Shown: positions 26,094-34,319 of the stretch, piece after piece
How positions within the stretch are numbered: position 1 is the first letter of the stretch
How the letters are laid out: each line of letters starts with the position of its first letter
DNA from: VFJJ01 sp031362415
GTDB lineage: Bacteria > Actinomycetota > Acidimicrobiia > IMCC26256 > VFJJ01
DNA: 64,000 nucleotides
NCBI GenBank assembly: GCA_031362415.1
Contig: JANLSK010000006.1
Span: 1 to 64,000, forward strand
Direction: 5' to 3'
Notes under the pieces: generated by a model
Database searches by the model: none
Seen by the model: the letters and a program-made list of their open reading frames with translations, nothing else
Told to the model about the DNA's origin: nothing
Translations under genes and position numbers: made by a program

Positions 26094-26618
26094 CTACGTG
26101 GTCAGGAGCTCCAGCACCCGGTCGACGATGGCGTCGGCCCGAGCGAGGAGCAGGTCTTCGGCGGTGCCGCCCAACGGGTGCTCCATGACGGCGGTCCGGG
26201 CCCGGGGCAGGCCGAAGCTCCTGGCGACGGTCCGGGTGAGGGTCTCGAACTGGGTCGTCGTGACCACCACGGTCGGGATCCCGCTGCATTCCAGCTCGAC
26301 GAGGTCGTGGACACTCCACGACGTGCACGAGCCTCAATCGGCTGAACCGGTGAGCACGAGATCGGCACTGGCTCGCACCGCGGCGAGCTCGCTGGGCTCG
26401 GATGGTGTCGCGGCGCCACCCCGCTTGGCCACGGTGACGCCCACGACGGCTCCCGTCCTCTCGGCGAGACGGCCGGCGATGTGCTCCATGACCAGGCGGG
26501 CGTTGGGCTTGCCATTGTCGAGCACGACGATGCGGCGGCCGGTGAGCACGGCGGGCGCGGCGGTCAACACCGCGGGCGGGGTGCCGACGTCACCTTCGGG
26601 TGAAAGAATGCGAACCAC
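26094..26618 (-). CDS. UGSC-family selenoprotein, in-frame TGA
   Basis: 174-aa protein if TGA 26334-26336 is selenocysteine. GTG 26618 (AAAGGAG 5 bases before) opens MVRILSPEGD, then IVVLDNGKPNARLVMEHIA, ASADLVLTGSAD, TGA, GSCTSWSVHDLVELE, then IPTVVVTTTQFETL to TAG 26094. The reading frame is unbroken across the TGA, and the motif U-G-S-C-T is the one that named the UGSC family, whose members have Sec or Cys there. A perfect 8-bp hairpin with loop GTG lies 19 nt after it. A redox or Se-based catalytic role is likely but uncharacterised. Neighbours: a 352-aa partner upstream, and a dehydrogenase and SDR downstream. Confidence 0.88.
26304..26322 (-). promoter_or_regulatory. SECIS-like hairpin for the UGSC gene
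   Basis: The stem GTCGTGGA/TCCACGAC (8 perfect pairs) encloses loop GTG, starting 20 nt after the TGA. The loop begins with G, as bacterial SelB prefers. It lies inside the coding sequence, as expected for a bacterial SECIS. Confidence 0.6.
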
Positions 26619-26669
26619 GGGAACTCCTTTGTCCACAAGTGCTTTCGGCACGCGACGGTCGATGGTGGG

Positions 26670-27728
26670 TCAGGGTTCGAGGGCGAGCGTGACCGACCGG
26701 GTGACACCCCACGACGGGATCACACACGAGTGCTTGCCCGCACCTCCGGCGACGAAGACCTTGACGTTGTCGGGGCTGTCGGTCATGGGCAGGAGGTGGT
26801 CGTCGGCCACGGCGTGCATCCACGGTCGCCACCGCCGGTTGGCGAACGCCTCCCTGAACATCGCCGCCGGCAGGCGGGCCCGCTCGTACAGGTAGGCCGA
26901 CACGTCGGCCCGGGCCCATCCGGCCCCGGCGATGGTGGCCGCATGCTCGGGACACAGGGCCACGAAGAACTCGCCCTCGGAGATGCAGGCGTTGTTCATA
27001 CCCAATGACGACATGGCCGATGCGGCCTTGTCAAGGATGCGGGCCGGCTCGTCGGATTCCATGTCGTGGAAGTTGTGCGGGTTCTCGCCGCAATGGACGG
27101 TGACGGCCGACTCGGCATCGACGCCGACGCTGCGCTGATAGCCGCCCCAGGGTGAGGAAACGACGTTCTCCCCCACGCAGAACGTGTATTTCGACGGCTG
27201 ACCCTGGGTGGAGGCGTCGCCGGGACCAGGCGTGGCGCCGGCGACATGGAGCAACACCAACCGGACCGCCCGGCCCACCGTGGCGTTGGCCCGGTTGCCG
27301 GGACCGAACGCGCCGAGGCCGCCGTTGAAACCCAGCTCGTCAACCGCCCGACCGTGCACGATCGTCAACACCGACACGGGATGCGTGGTGGCGTTGACTC
27401 CCCGCAGGTTCACCTGAGGCTGACCCAGCGCCCGGATGGCCGTCACCACCACGGGCATCCACTCGGGCCGGCATCCGGCGAGCACGGCGTTCACCGCTAT
27501 GGCCCGGCGAGTGGCCTTGCCGAAGCGGGGCGCCAACACGGCGACGACCTCGTCGGGATCACGGTCGCCCGTCGCCGCGAGCATGGCGGCGACCCGGTCC
27601 TCGGTGGGCGCGACGAGCGGGAGACCGTCGCCCCATCCCCGGGCCTCGAACGCCGCGTACAAAGCCTCGGGACTCTCGATCGGGATGTCGAGGAACGCCA
27701 TGTCGGGCATCTGATCGTCGGGGGCCAC
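26670..27728 (-). CDS. UGSC-associated protein of unknown function
   Basis: 352-aa cytoplasmic protein without signal peptide or membrane helix. It begins around DIPIESPEALYAAFEARGWGDGLPLVAPTEDRV, carries several Cys (VLAGCRPEWMP, TFCVGENVV, VTVHCGENPHNFHD, ALCPEHAA, AGKHSCVIPSWG) and ends with a Gly-rich strand. It is directly upstream of the UGSC gene on the same strand (51 bases between). I know no proven function; the adjacency suggests one enzyme of two subunits. The start is GTG 27728 or an ATG 18 bases in; the ribosome site is weak for both. Confidence 0.75.
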   Translation of the reverse strand: MAPDDQMPDMAFLDIPIESPEALYAAFEARGWGDGLPLVAPTEDRVAAMLAATGDRDPDEVVAVLAPRFGKATRRAIAVNAVLAGCRPEWMPVVVTAIRALGQPQVNLRGVNATTHPVSVLTIVHGRAVDELGFNGGLGAFGPGNRANATVGRAVRLVLLHVAGATPGPGDASTQGQPSKYTFCVGENVVSSPWGGYQRSVGVDAESAVTVHCGENPHNFHDMESDEPARILDKAASAMSSLGMNNACISEGEFFVALCPEHAATIAGAGWARADVSAYLYERARLPAAMFREAFANRRWRPWMHAVADDHLLPMTDSPDNVKVFVAGGAGKHSCVIPSWGVTRSVTLALEP

Positions 27729-27824
27729 GGCCGAGTCTCACGCCTGCCCGTCCCCGCCGGCAACACTCGGGTTCGGGTGTGGGGCATGCTTGCGCCCGTT
27801 CGAGCCCGTCAAGCTGGCAGACGG

Positions 27825-27869
27825 GTCACCTGAGTCACCTGAGTCACCTGGTTCACCGGGTCACCGGGG
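27825..27869. repeat. Short tandem repeat GTCACCTGA
   Basis: Three to five near copies of a 9-base unit (GTCACCTGA, degrading to GTTCACCGG and GTCACCGG) lie just before the ribosome site of the quinone reductase-like gene. Possibly a slipped-strand expansion in a leader. Confidence 0.6.
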
Positions 27870-27897
27870 TCAAGTGGGTTCACAGCGAAGGAGCGGC

Positions 27898-28851
27898 ATG
27901 CCGGGCACACGTGGGGTCGGGGTCGTGGAGTTCGGCGGACCGGAGGTGCTGCGCCTCGTCAACCTCGATGAGGTCCACGCCGGACCCGGGCAGGTGCGCC
28001 TCCGGGTGCATGCCGCTGCGGTGAGCCCCACCGACACCCACCACCGGGCCGGATCACGAGCCGCAGCCCTGGCCAAGGATCCGCCGCCCTACATCCCGGG
28101 GATGGACGCGGCCGGGGTCATCGACGAGATCGGCGACGGCGTCACGGTGGGCGGCCTTTCTGTGGGCGACGCCGTCATGGCGATGGTCATCCCCAGGGGA
28201 AGCCACGGCGCCTACCGCGAGAGCCTGGTGCTGTCGGCCGACGCCGTGGCCCGGGCCCCCGTCGGTTCGACCCACGCCGAGGCCTCGACCCTGCCCATGA
28301 ACGGGCTCACGGCCCGGCTGTCGCTCGATCAGCTCGCGCTGCAACCGGGCCAGACGCTCGCCGTGACCGGCGCCGCCGGCTGCTACGGCGGCAACGTCGT
28401 CCAGCTCGCCAAGGCCGACGGGTTGCGCGTGGTCGCCGACGCGTCGGCGGCCGACGAGGCGCTCGTGCGCAGCCTGGGCGGCGACATCGTGGTGAGGCGG
28501 GGCAACGACGTCGCGGCGAACGTCCTCGCCGTGTGTCCGGGCGGCGTCGACGGTCTGGCCGACGGGTCGGTGCAGAACGAGCTCGTGGTCGCGGCCATTC
28601 GCGATGGCGGGGGGTACGCCTCGGTGCGGGGCTGGCCGGGGACGGGCGAGCGGGGCATCTCGTTCCACGTCACCTGGGTGCGCGAGTACGACCGCCGGGC
28701 CGATCTGCTCGACGCCCTGGCCCGCCAGGTCGAGACGGGAGCGCTGACACTGCGCGTCGCCGCCGTGATCGACGCCTCGGTCGCATCGGAGGCCCATCGC
28801 CGCCTCGAAGCCGGGGGATCCCGCGGCCGCTTCGTCATCGCCTTCCCCTGA
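27898..28851 (+). CDS. Quinone oxidoreductase-like medium-chain dehydrogenase
   Basis: 317-aa zinc-less medium-chain dehydrogenase of the NADPH:quinone reductase type: VGVVEFGGPEVLRLV at the N-terminus, IPGMDAAGVIDEIGDGV, MNGLTARLSLDQLAL, and the NADPH site AVTGAAGCYGGNVVQLA. No zinc ligands are present. The start ATG 27898 follows GAAGGAG by 4 bases; the longer upstream frame is non-coding. It converges with the FAD operon. Confidence 0.87.
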   Translation: MPGTRGVGVVEFGGPEVLRLVNLDEVHAGPGQVRLRVHAAAVSPTDTHHRAGSRAAALAKDPPPYIPGMDAAGVIDEIGDGVTVGGLSVGDAVMAMVIPRGSHGAYRESLVLSADAVARAPVGSTHAEASTLPMNGLTARLSLDQLALQPGQTLAVTGAAGCYGGNVVQLAKADGLRVVADASAADEALVRSLGGDIVVRRGNDVAANVLAVCPGGVDGLADGSVQNELVVAAIRDGGGYASVRGWPGTGERGISFHVTWVREYDRRADLLDALARQVETGALTLRVAAVIDASVASEAHRRLEAGGSRGRFVIAFP

Positions 28852-28860
28852 CCCACTCCC

Positions 28861-28902
28861 GGTCCTGGCCTGGTCTGGTCTGGCCCGGCCTGGCCTGGCC
28901 AG
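28861..28902. repeat. CCTGG/TCTGG short tandem repeats between convergent genes
   Basis: About eight CTGG-containing 5-6 base units (GGCCTGGTCTGGTCTGGCC and so on) fill the gap between two stop codons. It looks like simple-sequence slippage; a role in ending transcription from both sides is possible. Confidence 0.55.
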
Positions 28903-28908
28903 GAGGCG

Positions 28909-30315
28909 TCAGCGCAGGCGGAGGGTGACGGGACCGGCGGTCGGATCGACGCCGGCCAACCATCCAGCGTCGATCTCCACCGGACGCGTCGGCACCAGCC
29001 GGCCGAGGCTCTGACGATCGAGCGGATGACCGTCCTGCTCCACCACGAGCCGAGCGCTCCGTACCAGGTGACCAACACGGCCCACGAGACGATGACGGGG
29101 CGGCGGTCCGAGCCCGAGCGTCACGGCGCCGGGAGCCACCCACAGCAGCGGCGAATCGCAGACGATCGGAACGGTCACGGTGGGCCAGGCCCCGCCCCGG
29201 AGATAGGCCACGACGGCCGGTGCCGACGCCCGCCCGGCCAGCGAGCACACGTCGGCGGCCTCGGCCGGATGCACCAGGTTCCCCACGGCGAAGACCCCCT
29301 CGCGAGACGTGTGGCCGCCCTGGTCGGCCAGGGGGCCACCCGACCCGGGGTCGATGGTGAGGCCGCCGACACGGGCCAACTCGTGGTCGGGGATCCAGTC
29401 GCCGCTGAACACGACCGTGTCGCAGTCGATGCGCCGAGCTCGGCCCGTGCCCATGTCGACGATCTCGACCGCTTCGACGACACCGTGACCGCCCACCAGG
29501 GAGACCACCCGCGAGCCGGTGTGCACCGGCACGCGCCAGCGCAGCGCCGCCGCCGCCCGCACGACCGGGAACGTCTGATGGCTGCGGTGCTCGGTGACCA
29601 GAGCGACCGTCCGGCATCCGGCATGGGCGAGCGTCATCACCGCCGAGAACGACACGTGCTCGGCACCGACAACCACGGCCCGACGGCCCACCTGCGCGGC
29701 CGTCATCTCCTTCATCGCCAACTGTTGCAAGGCTCCCGTGGTCAACACGCCGCGACCGGGACGGTCGCCGGCAACGAGCCGGGCTGCCCTCGGGCGCTCG
29801 CGGCACCCCGTGGCCAACACCACCGCGGTGGCCGTGAGCTCGCTCGGGCCGTCGGCGCTCGCGATCGTGAGGCGATGGTTCCCGTGGGCCGCACCGCCGG
29901 CGTCCGCGGCCGCGACCGGTGCCGCTTCACCGGCCGCACCCGAAGCGGCGGAGAGGTGGGCGGCCGTGGCCGTGTCTGGGGTGGCGTCCACTGCGCCGCA
30001 TGTGTGGGACGCCGAGCCGGCTTCCGGGGCTTCGCCGGGTTCCCAGCCGGTCACGGTGGTGGCGCAGAGGATGTCGACACCCCACTGTCGGGCCCGGGCC
30101 ACCAACGTCGACGCGTAGCGCGGGCCGCTCATCACCCGGTGGAGGTCGCGCAGCCCGAATCCGGTGTGGTCGCTGTGGCGCGGCGTGCCGCCAGCCTCGC
30201 GCTCGCGTTCGAGCACCGCGACCCGTCCCGCCCCCTGTTGGCGCAAGGCGGTTGCCGCAGCCAGACCCGCCGGCCCGCCACCGATCACGACAACGTCGAA
30301 GGTCGGGCTGCTCAC
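28909..30315 (-). CDS. FAD/NAD(P)-dependent oxidoreductase, second subunit of a flavoprotein pair
   Basis: 468-aa two-dinucleotide-fold flavoprotein: FAD motif VVVIGGGPAGLAAATAL at the N-terminus, ERGG-like REREAGGTPRHSDH, the second nucleotide site AVVVGAEHVSFSAVMTLAHAG, and GVFAVGNLVHPAEAADV near the end. The TPRHSDHTGFGLRDLHR stretch places it with the HcnB/sarcosine-oxidase-alpha-like dehydrogenases that work with a DAO-type partner. A 40-residue Ala-rich insert (about residues 112-150) is unusual. GTG 30315 overlaps the stop of that partner (GTGA). Confidence 0.83.
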   Translation of the reverse strand: MSSPTFDVVVIGGGPAGLAAATALRQQGAGRVAVLEREREAGGTPRHSDHTGFGLRDLHRVMSGPRYASTLVARARQWGVDILCATTVTGWEPGEAPEAGSASHTCGAVDATPDTATAAHLSAASGAAGEAAPVAAADAGGAAHGNHRLTIASADGPSELTATAVVLATGCRERPRAARLVAGDRPGRGVLTTGALQQLAMKEMTAAQVGRRAVVVGAEHVSFSAVMTLAHAGCRTVALVTEHRSHQTFPVVRAAAALRWRVPVHTGSRVVSLVGGHGVVEAVEIVDMGTGRARRIDCDTVVFSGDWIPDHELARVGGLTIDPGSGGPLADQGGHTSREGVFAVGNLVHPAEAADVCSLAGRASAPAVVAYLRGGAWPTVTVPIVCDSPLLWVAPGAVTLGLGPPPRHRLVGRVGHLVRSARLVVEQDGHPLDRQSLGRLVPTRPVEIDAGWLAGVDPTAGPVTLRLR

Positions 30316-31736
30316 CGCGATGCCCGGGCCAGGGATAGGGACGGGTCGAGGAGCGCCGTCACCTCGGCAAGACAGAAGTCGCCCTGGCATCGTCCGGCCA
30401 GGGCCCGGGTGCGCCGCCGCAGCCCGTCGAGATCGACCGGCGGGAGATCGCTGGCCAGTGCATCGAGGATCTCGCTGCGGGTCACCCGCTCGCAATGGCA
30501 CATGATCGGGCCGCAGCCCGAGGCCTGGTAGCGCCGGGCTGCGGCCTCACCCAGGTTCGCCATCGTCGGCGGCGCGGCCAGCCCACCCGGGGCGCCCAGC
30601 CCACCCGGTTGCGCGGCATCGTGGAGTCCCATCTCGGCCACAAGGTGCTCGGCGATGGCCATGCTGGCGGTGAGGCCGGTTGAGCGAATGCCAGCCAGGC
30701 ACGCGTACCGGCGATCGCGCTCCACTGTGATCTGGTAGTCACCAAGCTCGGTCACGGCTCGCAGCCCGGCGTCGGTGGCAGTGATCTCCTCGTGCGCCAA
30801 GGCCGGGAGGATACGTCGGGCCTCGGCCACCAGCGCTGCCAGACCACACTCGGTCGTCGAGCGATCGTCGTTGTCGGTGAGATCCTCGGCCGTCGGACCC
30901 ACCATCACGTTGCCGAACACCGTCGGGCTCACCAGCACGCCCGTGGTCACGGCCGTCGGCACGGGGAGCACGATGTGGCGCAGAAGTGGACGGGCGAGCT
31001 TGTCGTACACGACCAGCTCGCCCCGCCGGGGCGTCACCGGCAATGGCGCCGGCCCGGGAGTGACCATCCGGTCGATCTCGTCGGCGTGCAGCCCGGCCGC
31101 GTTCACCAGCCAGTCGGTGGTGATGACACCGTGCGGGGTCTCGAGCTCCCAACCCATGTGGCCGTTGGCTCCCAGGGTGTTCACGGCCAGCACGGGCGTG
31201 GAGCGCAGAACCTGTGCCCCGTTGCTCACGGCCTCGGTGGCGAACGCGAACACCGGCGTGTACGGGTCGATGATCGCCTCGCCGGGGACCGCCAGACCCC
31301 CGAGGGCTCCGGGACCGAGGTGGGGCTCGCGTTCGAAGACCTCGGCGGTCGTCAGGGCTCGGCACGCGTGGTAGCCGTTGGCCTCGGCCCGTTCCCGGAG
31401 CGACGGGAGCCACTCGACCTGCTCGTCGTCCCACGCAACGAGCACCGCTCCGGTGCGCTCGACGGCGATACCGGTCGCTCGCGCGTAGTCGCCGAGGAGC
31501 TCGTAGCCCCAGGCCACCAGCCGCGCCTCGAGCGTTCCCGGCGTGGTGTCGAATCCCGTGTGGAGGATGGCCGTGTCGACCACGCTCGTACCCGACCCGA
31601 TGTCGGGAGCCGCCTCGACCAGCGCCACGCGGCGCATCGTGGTGCGCGACAAGGCCCGCAGGACGGCCGTCCCCACCACGCCCCCGCCGATCACCACGGC
31701 GTCGAAGCGCTCCGTGCCCGGCCACGTCTCACCCAT
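30312..31736 (-). CDS. FAD-dependent DAO-type oxidoreductase with BFD-like [2Fe-2S] C-terminal domain
   Basis: 474-aa flavoprotein of the glycerol-3-phosphate/L-2-hydroxyglutarate oxidase family. FAD motif VVIGGGVVGTAVLRAL, then VVDTAILHTGFD, NAAGLHADEID, and a C-terminal cysteine set CHCERVTRSEI and CQGDFCLAEV (C-x-C, then C-x4-C) matching a BFD-like iron-sulfur domain. Together with the downstream coupled FAD protein it resembles two-subunit anaerobic-type glycerol-3-phosphate or hydroxy-acid dehydrogenases. Substrate unknown. The start ATG 31736 was chosen at the Rossmann fold; the ORF extension upstream lacks homology. Confidence 0.85.
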   Translation of the reverse strand: MGETWPGTERFDAVVIGGGVVGTAVLRALSRTTMRRVALVEAAPDIGSGTSVVDTAILHTGFDTTPGTLEARLVAWGYELLGDYARATGIAVERTGAVLVAWDDEQVEWLPSLRERAEANGYHACRALTTAEVFEREPHLGPGALGGLAVPGEAIIDPYTPVFAFATEAVSNGAQVLRSTPVLAVNTLGANGHMGWELETPHGVITTDWLVNAAGLHADEIDRMVTPGPAPLPVTPRRGELVVYDKLARPLLRHIVLPVPTAVTTGVLVSPTVFGNVMVGPTAEDLTDNDDRSTTECGLAALVAEARRILPALAHEEITATDAGLRAVTELGDYQITVERDRRYACLAGIRSTGLTASMAIAEHLVAEMGLHDAAQPGGLGAPGGLAAPPTMANLGEAAARRYQASGCGPIMCHCERVTRSEILDALASDLPPVDLDGLRRRTRALAGRCQGDFCLAEVTALLDPSLSLARASR

Positions 31737-31827
31737 CGACACATCATCGCGGACCCAGCCGAACCCCGCCCTGCTGGGCAGAGTCATAGGAAAGGGACGA
31801 CTACAAAAGGAAAAATGGGAGAGGCGG

Positions 31828-32238
31828 ATGGCCATGCATCTCACAAGGCTTGCTCTCGTTACCAGCGCGTTGGCATTGCTCTTCGCTTGCGGTTCCGAGC
31901 CGGAGAGCGCCGCTGCGGCACGCGCCGTGGTGCTAACGCACGACACGCCACCGCCGCACGATTGGTTCCTCGGGCTGCGCATGGGCTCGGTGAGCGCCGA
32001 GGTCGCCCACCATGCGCCGTGCCCCGTCGTCGTCGTCCCCAGAGGACACAGCACGTTTCCCACGAACTCGCCACCCACTGAGCTGCGGCCCCGAGCACCT
32101 TCGGAGCGGGCGCGATCCGTGGGCGGCGTGGTGCTCCGGTGGGTGGCTCATTGGAGACGCCGTCGATACGCTGGCCCGGTCCTGTCGCTCACACCGGGGG
32201 AACGATGGCCGTCACTGGGCTCGCGAACATCGCGGTGA
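31828..32238 (+). pseudogene. Chimeric ORF: lipoprotein signal peptide joined to a universal-stress-protein tail
   Basis: 136-aa ORF from ATG 31828 (GGGAGAGG upstream). Residues 1-21 are a lipoprotein signal (LALVTSALALLFAC), followed by a short linker. It then reads GLRMGSVSAEVAHHAPCPVVVVPRG, the last strand-helix-strand of a cytoplasmic UspA domain, and then Arg/Pro-rich non-homologous sequence running past the next gene start. A nucleotide-binding Usp end behind an export signal makes no sense as a working protein. It is most likely a deletion junction of two genes. If expressed it would be a small exported lipoprotein. Confidence 0.6.
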
Positions 32239-32627
32239 AGGTCGCCGATCTCGATGCCGCGTGCGACTTCTACCGGGCGGCTGGGGGTGAGATCCGTGAC
32301 CGGATGCCCTGGCGCGACGGTGAGCGCGCCGACGCGTTTCTCGGCCCGGTGATGATCACGCTGTTCACCCGGGCCATCTACGAGGATCGTGTGGCCGTTC
32401 CCGCCGAAGGGTTCCTGCACCCGGCGCTGTTCACCGACGATCTCGAGGCCCAGCTCGTCGGGCACGACGTGGTCTGGGGACCCGAGGTGGTCGAGGGCGC
32501 GTTCGGCCGGCGCCGGATCGCTTTCGTCACCGCACCGGGTGGGATCAGGCTGGAGTTCATGGAGCAGCTCGAACCGGAACCGCCGAGCGACCCCGAGTCC
32601 GAGGATTCCCAAGGGGGCACAGGGTGA
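32205..32627 (+). CDS. VOC-family protein (first of a pair)
   Basis: 140-aa single VOC module: MAVTGLANIAVKVADLDAACDFY, then FLGPVMITLFT and FVTAPGGIRLEFMEQLE, where the Glu would be a metal ligand. The stop overlaps the GTG start of the second VOC gene, so they may form one four-module heterodimer. The start ATG 32205 lies inside the end of the chimeric ORF upstream. Confidence 0.82.
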   Translation: MAVTGLANIAVKVADLDAACDFYRAAGGEIRDRMPWRDGERADAFLGPVMITLFTRAIYEDRVAVPAEGFLHPALFTDDLEAQLVGHDVVWGPEVVEGAFGRRRIAFVTAPGGIRLEFMEQLEPEPPSDPESEDSQGGTG

Positions 32628-33001
32628 AGGCTCGGCGCATCCATCACGTGTCGGTGAACGTCAACGGCGTCGATGTCGACGAGATGGTCGCGTTCTATCG
32701 AGACGTGCTGGGCCTCCACGACCTGGCTCGGCCCGAGATCCCCGGTGTTCCCGGGCATTGGCACGCGGTGGGCGATGTGGAGCTCCATCTCGTAGGCGCT
32801 CCCACACGAGGGACCCACGTCGACTCGCACGCTCACCACGTCTGCGTGACGGTCGACGACATCGACGCCGCGGTCGGCGAGCTCGTCGACCGGGGCATCG
32901 AGCACGTGAGAGGGGTTCAAGGTTCGGGAACCGTGCAGATCTGGTTCACCGACCCGGCGGGGAACACGATCGAGTTGCAGCAGGAGACCCATCCCACATG
33001 A
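32624..33001 (+). CDS. VOC-family protein (second of a pair)
   Basis: 125-aa VOC module with intact metal-site residues: IHHVSVNVNGVDVDEMVAFYRDVLGL at the start, HHVCVTVDD in the middle and WFTDPAGNTIELQQ at the end (Glu ligand). Likely an epimerase, isomerase or dioxygenase. GTG start overlapping the first VOC gene. Followed by a GGT repeat tract. Confidence 0.82.
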   Translation: MKARRIHHVSVNVNGVDVDEMVAFYRDVLGLHDLARPEIPGVPGHWHAVGDVELHLVGAPTRGTHVDSHAHHVCVTVDDIDAAVGELVDRGIEHVRGVQGSGTVQIWFTDPAGNTIELQQETHPT

Positions 33002-33032
33002 CGTTCGCTGGGATGGTCAGGGATAGTGGCGG

Positions 33033-33070
33033 GGGTGGTGGTGGTGGTGGTGGTGGTGGTGGTGGTGGTG
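33033..33070. repeat. (GGT)n tract, about 12 units
   Basis: An uninterrupted run of GGT triplets lies between the second VOC gene and the Gfo/Idh/MocA gene. It is prone to slippage and can form G-quadruplexes on the plus strand. It is outside any confident coding frame. Confidence 0.9.
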
Positions 33071-33162
33071 AGGCGCCCGATTTCGAGCAGTGTTCAGTTG
33101 GACACGGAATGTGACGTCGTTGTGAACATCGTTCGGCGCACTTCGAGCGGAGCCACACGCCG

Positions 33163-34266
33163 ATGACGTTCACGCCGTACGCGCACCGACCGGTCCGGGC
33201 CGCGATCGTGGGCCTGGGTCGTATCTACGACCTCAACGTGCGGGGCTACGTCGGCAACCCCGACGTGGAGGTCGTGGCTCTCGTCGACCCGAGCGAGGAG
33301 CGACGAGCGCAGCGCCAGGTCGACTGGCCGGGCTCGGCCACATTCTCCTCGGCCGCCGAGCTCGCCGCGAGTGGCATCGAGGTTGACGCGGTCGAGGCTC
33401 TGCTGCCGATCCCCTTGCACGTCGCGGGCGTTGTCGAGCTGCTCGGCCATGGCTGGCACGTGAACCTGCAGAAGCCGATGTGCAACGACCTCGCCAGTGC
33501 CGAGCGGATGCTCGAGGCAGCTCGCCGCAATGACCGCGTCTTACGGGTGATGGAGAACTACCTGTTCTACGAGCCGCTGCGGAAGCTCAAGGCTGTGGTC
33601 GAGTCGGGCGAGATCGGTGCAGTGAGCGGTTACCACATGAAGATGGTGGGCAGCGGCCGCGGCGGGTGGGACGTCCCGATGAGCAGCTTCGACTGGCAGC
33701 TCCAGCAGATGCGCCAAGGGCGCGGGATCCTCGTCTTCGACGACGGCTGGCACAAGCTCGCCACTGCGCTCTGGTTGTTCGGTCCCGTCAAGGAAGTGCG
33801 GGCCTGGATCGGCGCCACCGAGGTTGCGCCGACCATCAGCATCGACGCTCCCACCACCATTTCCTGGGAGCACGACAACGGCGTGCGCGGAGTGTGGGAC
33901 ATCACGCTGGCGCCCGAGCTGTACCTGCGGTCCGACTACTACACCAACGACGAGCGCTGGGAGGTGACCGGCCGCAAGGGGTTCGCCCGGGTCAACCGCT
34001 GCACGGGTCGCGGCGTGCAACAACCCAGCCTGGAGGTGTACGCCGACGGCGAGATGCGCGGCTTCCATGCGCTCGACGACGACTGGGCGAGCAGCTTCCG
34101 CGACTCGGGGCGGCACTGGCTTCGCTGGCTCCGAACCGGCGACGGCCCCCTCCTGTGGAGCGGCGAGGAGGCGGTCGACGTGCTCCGCTTCGCCCTGGCC
34201 GCATACGCAAGCAGCGAGCAGGGCGGCCTCGGCATCGACCCGTCCACCGTGGCGTACCCGGCGTAA
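33163..34266 (+). CDS. Gfo/Idh/MocA-family oxidoreductase
   Basis: 367-aa NAD(P)-dependent sugar/inositol-type dehydrogenase: AAIVGLGRIYDLNVRGY (nucleotide site), VALVDPSEERR, then HVNLQKPMCNDL, the family's E/Q-K-P motif with the catalytic Lys, and DDGWHKLATALWLFG with the His of the C-terminal domain. The normal Glu of EKP is Gln here. Length and fold are standard. Substrate unknown; neighbours (VOC pair, amidohydrolase fusion) hint at a catabolic set for a polyol or aromatic-derived acid. Confidence 0.87.
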   Translation: MTFTPYAHRPVRAAIVGLGRIYDLNVRGYVGNPDVEVVALVDPSEERRAQRQVDWPGSATFSSAAELAASGIEVDAVEALLPIPLHVAGVVELLGHGWHVNLQKPMCNDLASAERMLEAARRNDRVLRVMENYLFYEPLRKLKAVVESGEIGAVSGYHMKMVGSGRGGWDVPMSSFDWQLQQMRQGRGILVFDDGWHKLATALWLFGPVKEVRAWIGATEVAPTISIDAPTTISWEHDNGVRGVWDITLAPELYLRSDYYTNDERWEVTGRKGFARVNRCTGRGVQQPSLEVYADGEMRGFHALDDDWASSFRDSGRHWLRWLRTGDGPLLWSGEEAVDVLRFALAAYASSEQGGLGIDPSTVAYPA

Positions 34267-34319
34267 CCCAGCCTTGCGCCGACGATCGCAGGCTCAGGCC
34301 GCTCGGCCGTAGCGTAGGG

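Noticed and set aside
33033..33070. GGT run as CRISPR or coding polyglycine
   Set aside because: No spacers, and the frame around it has no ribosome site or homology.
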